Origin: CAYVVT01 sp964454335
GTDB lineage: Bacteria > Fidelibacterota > UBA8477 > JABMPR01
Length of the DNA stretch: 64,000 nt
Assembly (NCBI GenBank): GCA_964454335.1
Contig: CAYVVT010000003.1
Location: forward strand, 62,001-126,000
Direction: 5' to 3'
Of the stretch, positions 36,453 through 45,436 are shown piece after piece. Position 1 is the stretch's first letter. Each line of letters starts with the position of its first letter. A model generated the notes under the pieces. It saw only the letters and a program-made list of their open reading frames with translations. It was not told the DNA's origin and did no database searches. The translations under genes and the position numbers were made by a program.

Positions 36453-38765
36453 CTAGCTCTTTGTCTTTACTGTCGCCATCAGGCGAACATCATCAGCACT
36501 GGCGGCTATCTGGATCTCGAAAGCACCGGGTTCGATGATCCAACCACTGCTGCCTTCATCCCAGAATGAGAAAGCGCCGTTGTCCAGCTCGAAGGAAACG
36601 AGTTTGGATGCACCTGGCTCCAGGCTCACACGCTGAAAGGCTTTCAGACGCTTGGCCGGCTGGATCACAGATGATGCCTTGTCATGGATATAGATCTGCA
36701 CGACCTCCTCACCAGCAACGTCGCCTGTATTCACGACATCCAGGCTGAGGGTGATGAGATTTTCACCCTCAGGATTGATCTCCTTGCGGCTGACAAGAAG
36801 ATTCTTGTAGTCGAATGTGGTATAGCTGAGGCCGTAGCCAAAGGGATACAGAACCTCTGCCTTGTTGAACCAGTAGGTGAAGCCTTTGGTGATATCGTAA
36901 TCGCCTATATGAGGCAGGTCATCGCTGCTACGGTACCAGGTGGAAGTTAACTTACCGCCAGGATTGTAATCACCGAAGAGTGCTTCGGCCACGGCGGTGC
37001 CTCCGGCCTGACCTGGATACCAGCATTCCAGAATGGCCGGGACATTGTCGTCCACCCAGTTGATGCTCAAAGGCATGCCGTTCATGAGCACCACGATGGT
37101 TCGGGGATTGGCCTTGAAAACCTGCTGAACCAGCGCGAGCTGATTGCCTGGAAGTTCAAGATCATCCCGGTCATCGGCTTCATTGGCAATGTCAAGATTG
37201 GTGCCCAGGACGACGATGGCCACATCTGACTTCTTGGCCAGCTTTGCGGCTTCAGCGATGGTACCGGCTTCGTCACCGAGATCATTGAAGATGGGCTCAT
37301 CCTTCTCGTCATCCCAATCATAGAATTCCATGTTGGTGATCTCACACCCGATGGCATAGTTCACCGCAACCTTATCACCCAGCCTGTCCCGGATGCCCTG
37401 GAGCGGTGATATCTGTATGGCTGGCATGGCGCAATAGCCACCCAGTTCGGCTACGTCCGCATTGGGACCAATGACGGCAACTCGCTTGAGTTTCGAATCG
37501 TCCAGTGGCAGTGTACCATTGTCGTTTTTCAACAGGACAAGGGTTTCCTTGGCAATGTCCAATGCCAACTGGCGATGTTCAGGACTGTCCAGCTGGTCTC
37601 TGCCGATCTGATGGAAAGGCACCTCCTCCTCGGGATCGAACTCACCCAGCAGCATGCGGGCGCGGAAGAGACGTTTTACGGCCACATCCAGCTGGTCTTC
37701 TGTGATATAGCCTTTCTCATAGGCGCCGGGCAGATATTTGTCGTACATGAACTGCTCGTGTTCGCAGGTCTCGCATTCCAGGTCGGTACCGGCGATGACA
37801 GCCAGGGCGACCGCCTTCTCCGGGTCCGGTTCATATTCATGATCATGGACGATGTCGCTGATGGCACCACAGTCTGAAACAACATAACCCTTGAAGCCCC
37901 ATTCTCCCCTGAGTACGTCCGTCATGAGCCAGTCGTTGCCGCAGGCTGGTATACCATTCACGGCATTATAGGCCCCCATGACGGAATAGCAGCCGGCTTC
38001 CATGATGGCGGCCTTAAAGGCTGGGAGGTAATACTCCCGCAGAAAACGTTCGCTCACGTCTGAAGAGCCATCATGTCGGTTGTACTCACTGTTGTTGGCA
38101 ACGAAATGCTTCACGGTGGTGATGGCCTGGAGGTATTTGGGATGATCACCCTGTACACCTCTGCAGAAGGCTACAGCCATTCTGGAGAGCAGGAAAGGAT
38201 CCTCACTGTAGGATTCCTCCGTGCGTCCCCAGCGGGGATCACGCTGAATGTTGATGGTTGGAGACCAAAAGGTCAGCTTCTTGCCATACACATTGTGGTG
38301 GACTCTTGCTTCGGTACTGATCACCCGGCCCATCTTGTATATGGATTCTGGCCGCCAGGTACAACCCAGGCCGATGCTCTGAGGAAAGGCAGTAGCCAGC
38401 CCGGTACGAGCAACACCATGCAGGGCTTCATTCCACCAGCCACCGTCCAGACAGCCGCCGGGCCAGTGTTCCAGATTTTCCCAGGGTCGTAGTTTCTCGA
38501 ACTCTTCGACCTCACCGTCCACCTCTTCCCAGAATTCCTCGATGAGTGGGTTATGGAAATTTGGCTCATAGGGTACAACGTCCAGTCTGGGAATCCCTGG
38601 TGCCAGATGACTCAGCTGGGAGATCTTCTCTTCCACAGTCATCCTTGAGACCAGATCTGCCACCCGTTCATCCACGGGCAGCGTGTGATCCTCGTAGGGA
38701 GCTATTTTATCCTGAGGTGCACAGGACAACAGCAGTAGCGCTGCCAGTAAATACTGCATCTTCAT
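36453..38765 (-). CDS. GH3 beta-glycosidase (xylosidase-type), lipoprotein
   Basis: A 770-residue GH3 exo-glycosidase. Lipobox LLSC gives Cys15. The barrel shows WWNEALHGVA, RDPRWGR, KHFVANNSE and the nucleophile in VVSDCGA (Asp298), the form common in beta-xylosidases and arabinofuranosidases. The alpha/beta sandwich domain has LGTNLDIANEADDRDDLELP, and a C-terminal fibronectin III-like domain has EEVVQIYIHD. It lacks the PA14 insert of the GH3 at 14895-17495. The ATG is preceded by GAGGAGGAG. It follows P4 by 84 bases and precedes P3, separated by a hairpin-bearing gap. Confidence 0.93.
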   Translation of the reverse strand: MKMQYLLAALLLLSCAPQDKIAPYEDHTLPVDERVADLVSRMTVEEKISQLSHLAPGIPRLDVVPYEPNFHNPLIEEFWEEVDGEVEEFEKLRPWENLEHWPGGCLDGGWWNEALHGVARTGLATAFPQSIGLGCTWRPESIYKMGRVISTEARVHHNVYGKKLTFWSPTINIQRDPRWGRTEESYSEDPFLLSRMAVAFCRGVQGDHPKYLQAITTVKHFVANNSEYNRHDGSSDVSERFLREYYLPAFKAAIMEAGCYSVMGAYNAVNGIPACGNDWLMTDVLRGEWGFKGYVVSDCGAISDIVHDHEYEPDPEKAVALAVIAGTDLECETCEHEQFMYDKYLPGAYEKGYITEDQLDVAVKRLFRARMLLGEFDPEEEVPFHQIGRDQLDSPEHRQLALDIAKETLVLLKNDNGTLPLDDSKLKRVAVIGPNADVAELGGYCAMPAIQISPLQGIRDRLGDKVAVNYAIGCEITNMEFYDWDDEKDEPIFNDLGDEAGTIAEAAKLAKKSDVAIVVLGTNLDIANEADDRDDLELPGNQLALVQQVFKANPRTIVVLMNGMPLSINWVDDNVPAILECWYPGQAGGTAVAEALFGDYNPGGKLTSTWYRSSDDLPHIGDYDITKGFTYWFNKAEVLYPFGYGLSYTTFDYKNLLVSRKEINPEGENLITLSLDVVNTGDVAGEEVVQIYIHDKASSVIQPAKRLKAFQRVSLEPGASKLVSFELDNGAFSFWDEGSSGWIIEPGAFEIQIAASADDVRLMATVKTKS

Positions 38766-38849
38766 GGTTTCTCCTCCTCGATCAGATCTTAGTTATTCTG
38801 TTATAGTTAAATGTATCACGACCTTGTCTAAAAGAACATGCACTCCTCA

Positions 38850-40946
38850 TCACCTCTTCAGAAAGAAAGAAGTAGGCTCATCGATCTCCTTCTGGATCCA
38901 GACCAGGACCGTACCATCTTCTGTCACAGCCGTTCGGTAGTCTCTTTTGTGCATGCGCTTGGCGTTCATCACGATCTCTGAGTCGTTATCCTGTGACCAG
39001 TTCCTGATCTCGAACACGGGATGGATGATCTTCGGAGTGAAAGATCTGGGTGCGAGGGTGAACTGGATGATCTCGGCCTGGGGGTCGGCGTTGAAGACCA
39101 GAGCCTTCTGGGAGTAATCAACGCCTGCGTAATCAGCGCCCTCGCCTTCCATCGAAACTTTGCCCCTGAACAACCAGCTGCGGGTCAAGTCGGCCAACCG
39201 ATCAGGATTGTCCGGATCGTTCAGCCCAACGAGAGAGGTCCATTCGCGGTACTTGCGACCGCGTTCATCGAGTTCGTAGTGCTTCTTCCAATCCTCACCA
39301 TCGCGTACACCCCAGCTCAGCAAGCAGGCATGGGAGACCTCAGCCTTCCAGGTACCGCCGCTGGCGTAGGCAGAATGGTAGGGCCGCTTGTTCACCGGCC
39401 AGTGCACGCACTTGATATTCGGATTCTGCCAGCGATTCTCATATCGGATCTTGTATCCTGCGTAAGTTTCAGGGAATTTGCGATCCACTGACCATACACA
39501 GAACAGGTCCGGTTCCTCCTCGAAATGGACCGTGAGGATCTGCTGTTTCCAATCATCCAGATCGGAGTAGTAGTCGAACTTCGGGCCTGGATGAGCTTCC
39601 TTGTAGTCTCCTTCCAGGTTGCGCATGCTGAGCGCTGGTTCCGCGTAGAAGTCGCTTGAGTGGGATTTGGAACCCGCAATGGATATAAATTCACCCAACT
39701 CATGAGCTGCCCTGAAATCTGTATCCAGTTTTGGAGTGTAGCGGATATGGCGGGTGCCTGAGCCGTCGGGATAAAATGTCCAGATCTCGTCCACCTCAGG
39801 TAAGTGTTCACCATTCGCATTGTCAGGTACTTCGTAATCAGGGTTACAGAGGACATAATGCCAGTGCAGAACCTTGCGCACCTCATTGTCCTCAAGAACC
39901 TTGACCCAGGCCCACTGACGCAGTCGGTCACTCATCGGTTCCATGCAACCTACACCCCACTCGTCCCAGGTCTCCACGAATTCATAAGTATACAACAGCT
40001 GATCGTTCAACTGCCATGCGGGCACCCAGTTCATCTCTGTCCAGAAGACGAACTTGATATCCCGATCATGGTACTTGAAGATCTGGTCAAAGGTGATCAC
40101 ATAACTATCCCCCATGAATCCAGACCAGTTGTACTCTCTCTGCGTCACGGCAAATCCAGTAGAGCGATCGTCCCGGTCATTCATGGGCTTCTGTTCAACG
40201 AGAATACCATCGAAAACGGCCGGGCCACTTCCTAAGGTAACAAGCCCTACGAAGTATTCAGTTCCTGGCACAGCCCAGTCCGGTGATGGTCTGAGTTCCA
40301 TCCAGTCTGAATAGACTTTGCCGGCGTAATCCTTGCTCACGCGATAATAATAGTGGAAGAAGTCCGAATTGGCTTCACGCAGGATCCTGAGGGCACCGGC
40401 AGTCTTCGTGAAGGGAACGGAATACTGGTCACCGGTGAGTACATGTTTGTACAGGTCGGGTCCCAGGGTGATCTCATCGTCAGGATAGTCTCCGCTGTCC
40501 TCCTCATACTCGAATTCGGTCTCACCTGTATGATCCAGAACATTAGCCCGACCATTCTGCATATCCCGGACCTCAACAACTACCGCTCCATCGATGTTCG
40601 TATCGACAGTGAGCATGGTGTAGTTTTCGTAGTCAGGTTTTCCGTCTATGGCCTGAATGAGCATCAGACCGATACGCTCATCCCTGGGGAAACTGAGTTC
40701 GACGATAAAATGACCACCGATGCTGGTCTCGTTCCAGACACCATAAAAATACTTCTCATCGCCGGATACTTGGAGATGTCCTCCATCAACTGAGAACGAT
40801 CCATTGCTCTTCTCATCGAAGGTCAATTCCTGCCAAGTGTAGCTAAGCGAATCAAAATTGTCCGACAACAGGGGATCAGTCGCTCCGCCTAACACCATCA
40901 CGGGCAGATACAGGATACTGATGATGAATGTGAGTCTATGCTTCAT
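38850..40946 (-). CDS. Family-P secreted protein P4 (divergent form)
   Basis: About 698 residues. The ATG at 40946, with GAGGGA upstream, starts a good signal peptide; the open frame continues further upstream but overlaps P5. Residues about 22-230 form a concanavalin-like beta-sandwich of the DUF1961/GH16-like type (DNFDSLSYTW...GGHLQVSG), different from the LamG of P3, P5 and P6. The remainder aligns with the second half of these: GCMEPMSDRLRQW, a VLHWHY version of HWRY, DEIWTFYPDGSGTRH, then TRSW and HPVFEIRNW near the end. It has no first repeat. Neighbours are P5 upstream (13 bases) and a GH3 gene downstream. Function unknown. Confidence 0.83.
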   Translation of the reverse strand: MKHRLTFIISILYLPVMVLGGATDPLLSDNFDSLSYTWQELTFDEKSNGSFSVDGGHLQVSGDEKYFYGVWNETSIGGHFIVELSFPRDERIGLMLIQAIDGKPDYENYTMLTVDTNIDGAVVVEVRDMQNGRANVLDHTGETEFEYEEDSGDYPDDEITLGPDLYKHVLTGDQYSVPFTKTAGALRILREANSDFFHYYYRVSKDYAGKVYSDWMELRPSPDWAVPGTEYFVGLVTLGSGPAVFDGILVEQKPMNDRDDRSTGFAVTQREYNWSGFMGDSYVITFDQIFKYHDRDIKFVFWTEMNWVPAWQLNDQLLYTYEFVETWDEWGVGCMEPMSDRLRQWAWVKVLEDNEVRKVLHWHYVLCNPDYEVPDNANGEHLPEVDEIWTFYPDGSGTRHIRYTPKLDTDFRAAHELGEFISIAGSKSHSSDFYAEPALSMRNLEGDYKEAHPGPKFDYYSDLDDWKQQILTVHFEEEPDLFCVWSVDRKFPETYAGYKIRYENRWQNPNIKCVHWPVNKRPYHSAYASGGTWKAEVSHACLLSWGVRDGEDWKKHYELDERGRKYREWTSLVGLNDPDNPDRLADLTRSWLFRGKVSMEGEGADYAGVDYSQKALVFNADPQAEIIQFTLAPRSFTPKIIHPVFEIRNWSQDNDSEIVMNAKRMHKRDYRTAVTEDGTVLVWIQKEIDEPTSFFLKR

Positions 40947-40959
40947 GGATATTCCCTCG

Positions 40960-43518
40960 CTATTCTTCTGATCCTGAGATCTCAAACTGGGTAAAAGTGG
41001 TGGACCTCAGCTCGGCCCAGATGACCAAGCGCAATTCGCCGAGTGTATTCCGGGTCAGACCACTGCGAATGTCTGTTGATTTTTCTCCATTTATCCTGAT
41101 TTCCGGTAGATCTTCTCCTTGCCAGTGCTCCAGGATGAAACAAGGATTCACCAATGGGCGTTTGTCAGAAGCCTTGATGCCGAAGCTGAGATCGATACCC
41201 TGCACCTGAAGATGATACGCTCGCTCCTCCTGAACATACTCCTGAAACTCACAGCCAATTGTTTTCCGAATGGGTGGAGGATCATTCCATGACCGGGCCA
41301 GCGGCAGGAGACTCATAGCACTTTCCTTGCTACATCCGTACATCAGGTATGGCTCGGACGGTATACCCCACACCAGGGAAGAATGCGATAGGCGGTCTGC
41401 CGCACGCGCTCCACGGCCGTCACTGCTGATCTGGCTTGCCGGCCAGTGGTTCCACCAGTGAAAGCTGGATCGACCGCTGTGCCCATGAAAGGTTTCCACG
41501 GATGAACCTGTGGGATAGATATTAAAGGTATTATACTGGGACTTGACATTCACCATGGCCACCATCGGATCGTCGAGATCTGCGTCAGGAGAGCCATCCG
41601 CCCAGGAATAGGTTTTACTCTCGCCACGCTTATTTACCAGCGTGTAGGCTTCCAGCTCCACATTGTCTTCGGGACGGGTGCCGGGTGCATTGAAAAACAT
41701 GGTCTCGACCCAGCTATCGCCCCAGATCATACCCCGTGCCAGATGCCGGACCATAACACCGTCGGGGTAGATCGTCCAGTATTCATCAGCCCAGTCACCT
41801 TTGTCGTGGCCTGATTTCACGAATAAATAGCGGGAATCAACAAGAGCATAACGCCAGTGAATAACAATGCGAGCAGCTGTGCGCTCAATGATCCTGACGT
41901 GTGAATGTCTGCACTGCTTGTCAGACATATGTTCGCAGCAGCCTTCAGCTGGGCTGGGATCGTCCAGTTCACGATAGTTCTCACTGCTCTGGTCTCCCAC
42001 CCATTTACCATTCTCGGTGACAAGTGTGGGTCCATAACTGAATGCCCGCCACATCACCAGCCGGGTTGGTAGCATATCGAAGTCCACGACGATATCCGGA
42101 TGTTCACTCACCCGCCACATACGATCCCAGAGGTCATGATACTTCAGATGGGTGTATCGGGCAGCGAAACTTTTTGCCCTCTTCCCCATGGGATTGACGG
42201 GCAATCGGCGATCAGGCAGGTCAACCTCAGGATTGGTTGTAATCGTTGTCAGCAGCTTGTCATAGTCTTCCTCGATGATAGCTGATTCCAGCGCACCTCC
42301 AGTAAGTTTCACCTCATCGATGAGCCCTTCGATACCGTACTGCGTTGGCCAGTTGCCAATTCTGACACGCTCCAGTTGGTTTGGCATCTTATGAGAATTC
42401 TGACCAATCCATAGCGATGCTGCATCGGTCCGCTGCCCTGCGGGAACCTTCGCTTCATCTACCAGCTGTCCGTCTAGGTAGAGGTACATCATTCTCAGCT
42501 CAGCGTCGTATGTACCGACGAGCTGGTGCCAGGCAAAACTGTCGATACGGGTCTCATGGATTACACTGTACCAGGTCCCATTCACAGCCAGATGAAATCC
42601 AGGGTAACCCTCATCATTTACTCCCAGGTAGAACCCGGACCGTCTCCATTCTCCAAACTGGACAATGGGGGCCCAGCCGAATGGATAAGCTCCCAGTGCA
42701 ACCCATCCCTGGACGGTAAGGCTACCTGTCCTGATGGATCCAGGGATATCATCAATCTCTATGGAAGAATAATATCCATCGAAAGCAAGTGCTGACCGAG
42801 ATATCCCTCGCTTCCAGTTTGACATATGACCATTGATCTCATAGTACTTCTTACCACGACCTTCCCTGACTGAGTCTCCAATCCCGGTATCAAAATGGAA
42901 TACCAATTCATAATTCTGGTCAGTGCTGTCAGTCATTTCGTATCGAATTTCACGATGCGGCCCAAACACTTCGCTAAGGACCTCACCGCGACCAGTTGAC
43001 GTGATACCGCTATCATTCAGGTTGTAATAGAGGGTTTGTTGATTTCTGGCATTTGACCAATCCTGATATCTGGGAGTCCCTCTGCGGATTGTTCTTGAGA
43101 CAGCTCCGTTGGGCTGGAAAAGAAAGGTCTCATCGACAACACCATCCCATTCCACATTCGACAGGTCAGGAAAGTACCGCCAGTGAACTTTGATGAAATT
43201 CTGATCATCCTCGATCAACCTCACCTGTGAGTAGAGCCGGTGATCCCGGTTAAAACCTACACCATTGGGACTCCTCAGTGGAATGAGCTCCTCAAATTGA
43301 TGAACATCCACTCCATTCTCCCACCTAGGTCGATAGCCATCAGCAAATGGGAAGACCACTAAACCCCGATCCTCGATAACGATCACCAGATCAGCATAGC
43401 GACCACTGACGGCATCTGGCTCATCCAGACGCGTGTGGTAGGCTAAGAAATCTCCCGTAGTACCCGTGACAAGTCTTGCCGTTAACAATAGCAGGATTAT
43501 GCGATGTTTACCTAACAT
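40960..43518 (-). CDS. Family-P secreted protein P5 (long form with LamG)
   Basis: An 852-residue exported protein built like P3: signal peptide, mature start FLAYHTRL...YADLVIV, repeat 1 with VHWRYFPD, inserted LamG (about 240-425, LAFDGYYSS...GWVALGAYPF...GLIDEVKL), repeat 2 with the block GCCEHMSDKQ-RHS, IHWRY and YPDG, and a C-terminal part with WWNHWPA, SDGRGARAADRLSH and NPCFIL. In the first repeat the YPDG-like turn reads QPNG. It is the first gene of the 32-kb minus-strand run, and no good ribosome site precedes its ATG. It is divergent from the GH29 fucosidase gene across 104 bases, so the two may share a control region. Confidence 0.87.
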   Translation of the reverse strand: MLGKHRIILLLLTARLVTGTTGDFLAYHTRLDEPDAVSGRYADLVIVIEDRGLVVFPFADGYRPRWENGVDVHQFEELIPLRSPNGVGFNRDHRLYSQVRLIEDDQNFIKVHWRYFPDLSNVEWDGVVDETFLFQPNGAVSRTIRRGTPRYQDWSNARNQQTLYYNLNDSGITSTGRGEVLSEVFGPHREIRYEMTDSTDQNYELVFHFDTGIGDSVREGRGKKYYEINGHMSNWKRGISRSALAFDGYYSSIEIDDIPGSIRTGSLTVQGWVALGAYPFGWAPIVQFGEWRRSGFYLGVNDEGYPGFHLAVNGTWYSVIHETRIDSFAWHQLVGTYDAELRMMYLYLDGQLVDEAKVPAGQRTDAASLWIGQNSHKMPNQLERVRIGNWPTQYGIEGLIDEVKLTGGALESAIIEEDYDKLLTTITTNPEVDLPDRRLPVNPMGKRAKSFAARYTHLKYHDLWDRMWRVSEHPDIVVDFDMLPTRLVMWRAFSYGPTLVTENGKWVGDQSSENYRELDDPSPAEGCCEHMSDKQCRHSHVRIIERTAARIVIHWRYALVDSRYLFVKSGHDKGDWADEYWTIYPDGVMVRHLARGMIWGDSWVETMFFNAPGTRPEDNVELEAYTLVNKRGESKTYSWADGSPDADLDDPMVAMVNVKSQYNTFNIYPTGSSVETFHGHSGRSSFHWWNHWPASQISSDGRGARAADRLSHSSLVWGIPSEPYLMYGCSKESAMSLLPLARSWNDPPPIRKTIGCEFQEYVQEERAYHLQVQGIDLSFGIKASDKRPLVNPCFILEHWQGEDLPEIRINGEKSTDIRSGLTRNTLGELRLVIWAELRSTTFTQFEISGSEE

Positions 43519-43622
43519 ATAGAGACTATTGGAATCAATTCATTAATATAGTGTATAAAGGAGAATAGATCACTATCTTACTTACAGTTTGAAACTATCC
43601 AATTAATGAGGGGAGGACGATA
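43519..43622. promoter_or_regulatory. Divergent intergenic region between P5 and GH29
   Basis: This AT-rich 104-base gap must hold the promoters for the GH29 gene (+) and for the long minus-strand gene run. A TTGGAA and a TATAAA occur on the plus strand but 19 bases apart, which is longer than ideal, so no exact promoter is claimed. The GH29 ribosome site GGGGAGG lies at its right end. Confidence 0.4.
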
Positions 43623-45350
43623 ATGGTCAACCTGCGGGAACCAAAGGTTTGGCGTCCTGTTGTCTTGTTCATGAGTCTGGCTATCATGGGCTTGCTTGTG
43701 AGCTGTGAACCGGCACCAACCGTGACGTATGAAGCTAACTGGTCATCATTGAAGGAATACCCTGTCCCCCAATGGCTGCGGGATGGGAAATTCGGGATCT
43801 ACACACACTGGGGACCCTATGCTGTACATGGTCAGGGACCAAACGGAACCTGGTACTCATTCGCGGTATATGAGGAGGATGGCTGGCAGCGGAAGCATTT
43901 TGAAGAGAATTATGGCGATCTGACGCCGGATTACGGTTACAAGGATCTCATTCCCATGTTCACGGGTGAAAACTTCGACGCCGATGAATGGGCTGATCTG
44001 TTCAAGAGATCCGGTGCCCGATTCGCTGGACCCGTGGCTGAGCATCATGACGGCTTTGCCATGTGGGACTCAAAGTATTCCGATTGGAACGCAGCGAAGA
44101 TGGGCCCGAAGCGGGACATTGTGGGAGAACTGGAAAAGGCCATCAAAGCTCGTGATATGAAGTACGTAACTGCATTCCATCATGCTGCTAATTGGTTCTT
44201 CTTCCCCACATGGAACAAGGAATTCGATACCGGTAATCCTAAGTACGCCGGTCTCTATGGACCGTATCATGATCGCAATGAGTGGCCTCCCAACGAGGAA
44301 TTCACCGATGAGTGGTACGGGAAGATCATTGAAGTGATCGATAACTATGATCCTGATTTCATCTGGTTCGACTTTGGTCTGGATTTTATGCCTGAGATGA
44401 GGATCAAGGATTTTCTGGCCTATTTCTACAACAAATCCGTGGCTGAACAGGATCAGGTCGTGGTTACCTACAAAGGTCACGATCTCCCACCCGGAGTAGG
44501 ATTGATGGATCTAGAGCTCGGACAGGAACGATCGCTCACTTACCACGAGTGGATCACAGACTCCTCGGTAGACGATCAGGGAGCCTGGTCTTTTGTTCCG
44601 GCTGCCAAGATCAAGCCTGTAAACCGCCTGGTGGACAATCTCGTGGATAGGGTGGCCAAGAACGGTTACCTGCTTCTGAATGTGGGACCAGCGCCGGATG
44701 GCTCCATTCCCAAGGAAGCCAGCGATGCTCTGCTGGGGATCGGTGAGTGGCTGGATGTGAACGGAGAAGCCATTTACGGAACCCATCCCTGGATCATTGC
44801 CGGTGAAGGATCCACAACATTGGAAAACCGTGAGTTCTGGGGTTTCAATGAATCCGACGTCGCCTGGACGGCAGAGGACATCCGTTTTACCACCAAGGAT
44901 AATAACCTCTATGCCACTTTCCTGGACTGGCCGGGAGAGGAGGCCGTGATCAGAACCCTCGGCGGTTGGTACCGCATCTTTGCTGATGAAGAAGAGGAGG
45001 ACGAGGATCACGACGAGGATGAGGAGCACGAAGGCGACGAAGACGATGACGAGGACCATGAAGAAATGCCCGAATGGGAATACATGCTTCGGGAACTCGA
45101 TGAAGAGGGTGACTTCGATCTTGAGAATGTCGTCAGTGTCTTGGAAGAAGAACTTGAAGAGGGTCCAGAGGAAGATGAAGCTGAGTTTGTTGGGCTCTAC
45201 GACAAGGAGATCGCTTCCATCACACTTCTGGGCCATGACGAGCCTCTGGAATGGGAATTGAACGATCGTGGACTAGTGATCCAGACTCCTGGGGAGAAAC
45301 CCTGTGATCACGCTTTTGTCTTCAAGATCGTCAGGTCGGAACCCTTCTGA
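43623..45350 (+). CDS. GH29 alpha-L-fucosidase with acidic insert, lipoprotein
   Basis: Retaining exo-fucosidase of 575 residues. Lipobox LVSC gives Cys28. The barrel begins with WLRDGKFGIYTHWGPYAV, contains AEHHDGFAMWDS (about 139-150), and has the nucleophile in FIWFDFG (Asp250), where the common form is WFDGG. NVGPAPDGSIP marks the end of the catalytic domain near residue 360. The C-terminal beta domain is interrupted from about 455 to 535 by a very acidic Asp/Glu/His-rich insert before the normal EIASITLLG strand resumes. Such an insert is not typical of the family and may bind calcium or act as a flexible linker. Strong ribosome site GGGGAGG. It works on other linkages than GH95, so the locus covers more than one type of fucose link. 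Confidence 0.92.
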   Translation: MVNLREPKVWRPVVLFMSLAIMGLLVSCEPAPTVTYEANWSSLKEYPVPQWLRDGKFGIYTHWGPYAVHGQGPNGTWYSFAVYEEDGWQRKHFEENYGDLTPDYGYKDLIPMFTGENFDADEWADLFKRSGARFAGPVAEHHDGFAMWDSKYSDWNAAKMGPKRDIVGELEKAIKARDMKYVTAFHHAANWFFFPTWNKEFDTGNPKYAGLYGPYHDRNEWPPNEEFTDEWYGKIIEVIDNYDPDFIWFDFGLDFMPEMRIKDFLAYFYNKSVAEQDQVVVTYKGHDLPPGVGLMDLELGQERSLTYHEWITDSSVDDQGAWSFVPAAKIKPVNRLVDNLVDRVAKNGYLLLNVGPAPDGSIPKEASDALLGIGEWLDVNGEAIYGTHPWIIAGEGSTTLENREFWGFNESDVAWTAEDIRFTTKDNNLYATFLDWPGEEAVIRTLGGWYRIFADEEEEDEDHDEDEEHEGDEDDDEDHEEMPEWEYMLRELDEEGDFDLENVVSVLEEELEEGPEEDEAEFVGLYDKEIASITLLGHDEPLEWELNDRGLVIQTPGEKPCDHAFVFKIVRSEPF

Positions 45351-45370
45351 TATGTCATCAGACAACATAG

Positions 45371-45398
45371 AAAAGGCCCGCAGTCGCGGGCCTTTTTT
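45371..45398. terminator. Rho-independent terminator between GH29 and P6
   Basis: AAAAGGCCCGC-AGTC-GCGGGCCTTTTTT forms a strong GC hairpin with a T-run on the plus strand and an A-run mirror, so it can serve both converging genes (GH29 on + and P6 on -). Confidence 0.9.
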
Positions 45399-45436
45399 CA
45401 TCACACTGATGCTGTGAGGGCAATCCGGTACTCAAC

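Noticed and set aside
44982..45180. Repetitive GAG/GAC tract considered as a tandem DNA repeat
   Set aside because: There is no fixed repeat unit; it is explained by acidic codons in frame with GH29.
44511..45236. Minus-strand open frame of 241 codons with a hydrophobic Phe/Val/Leu stretch
   Set aside because: The hydrophobic stretch is the complement of the acidic GAG/GAC repeat in GH29, not a real membrane protein.
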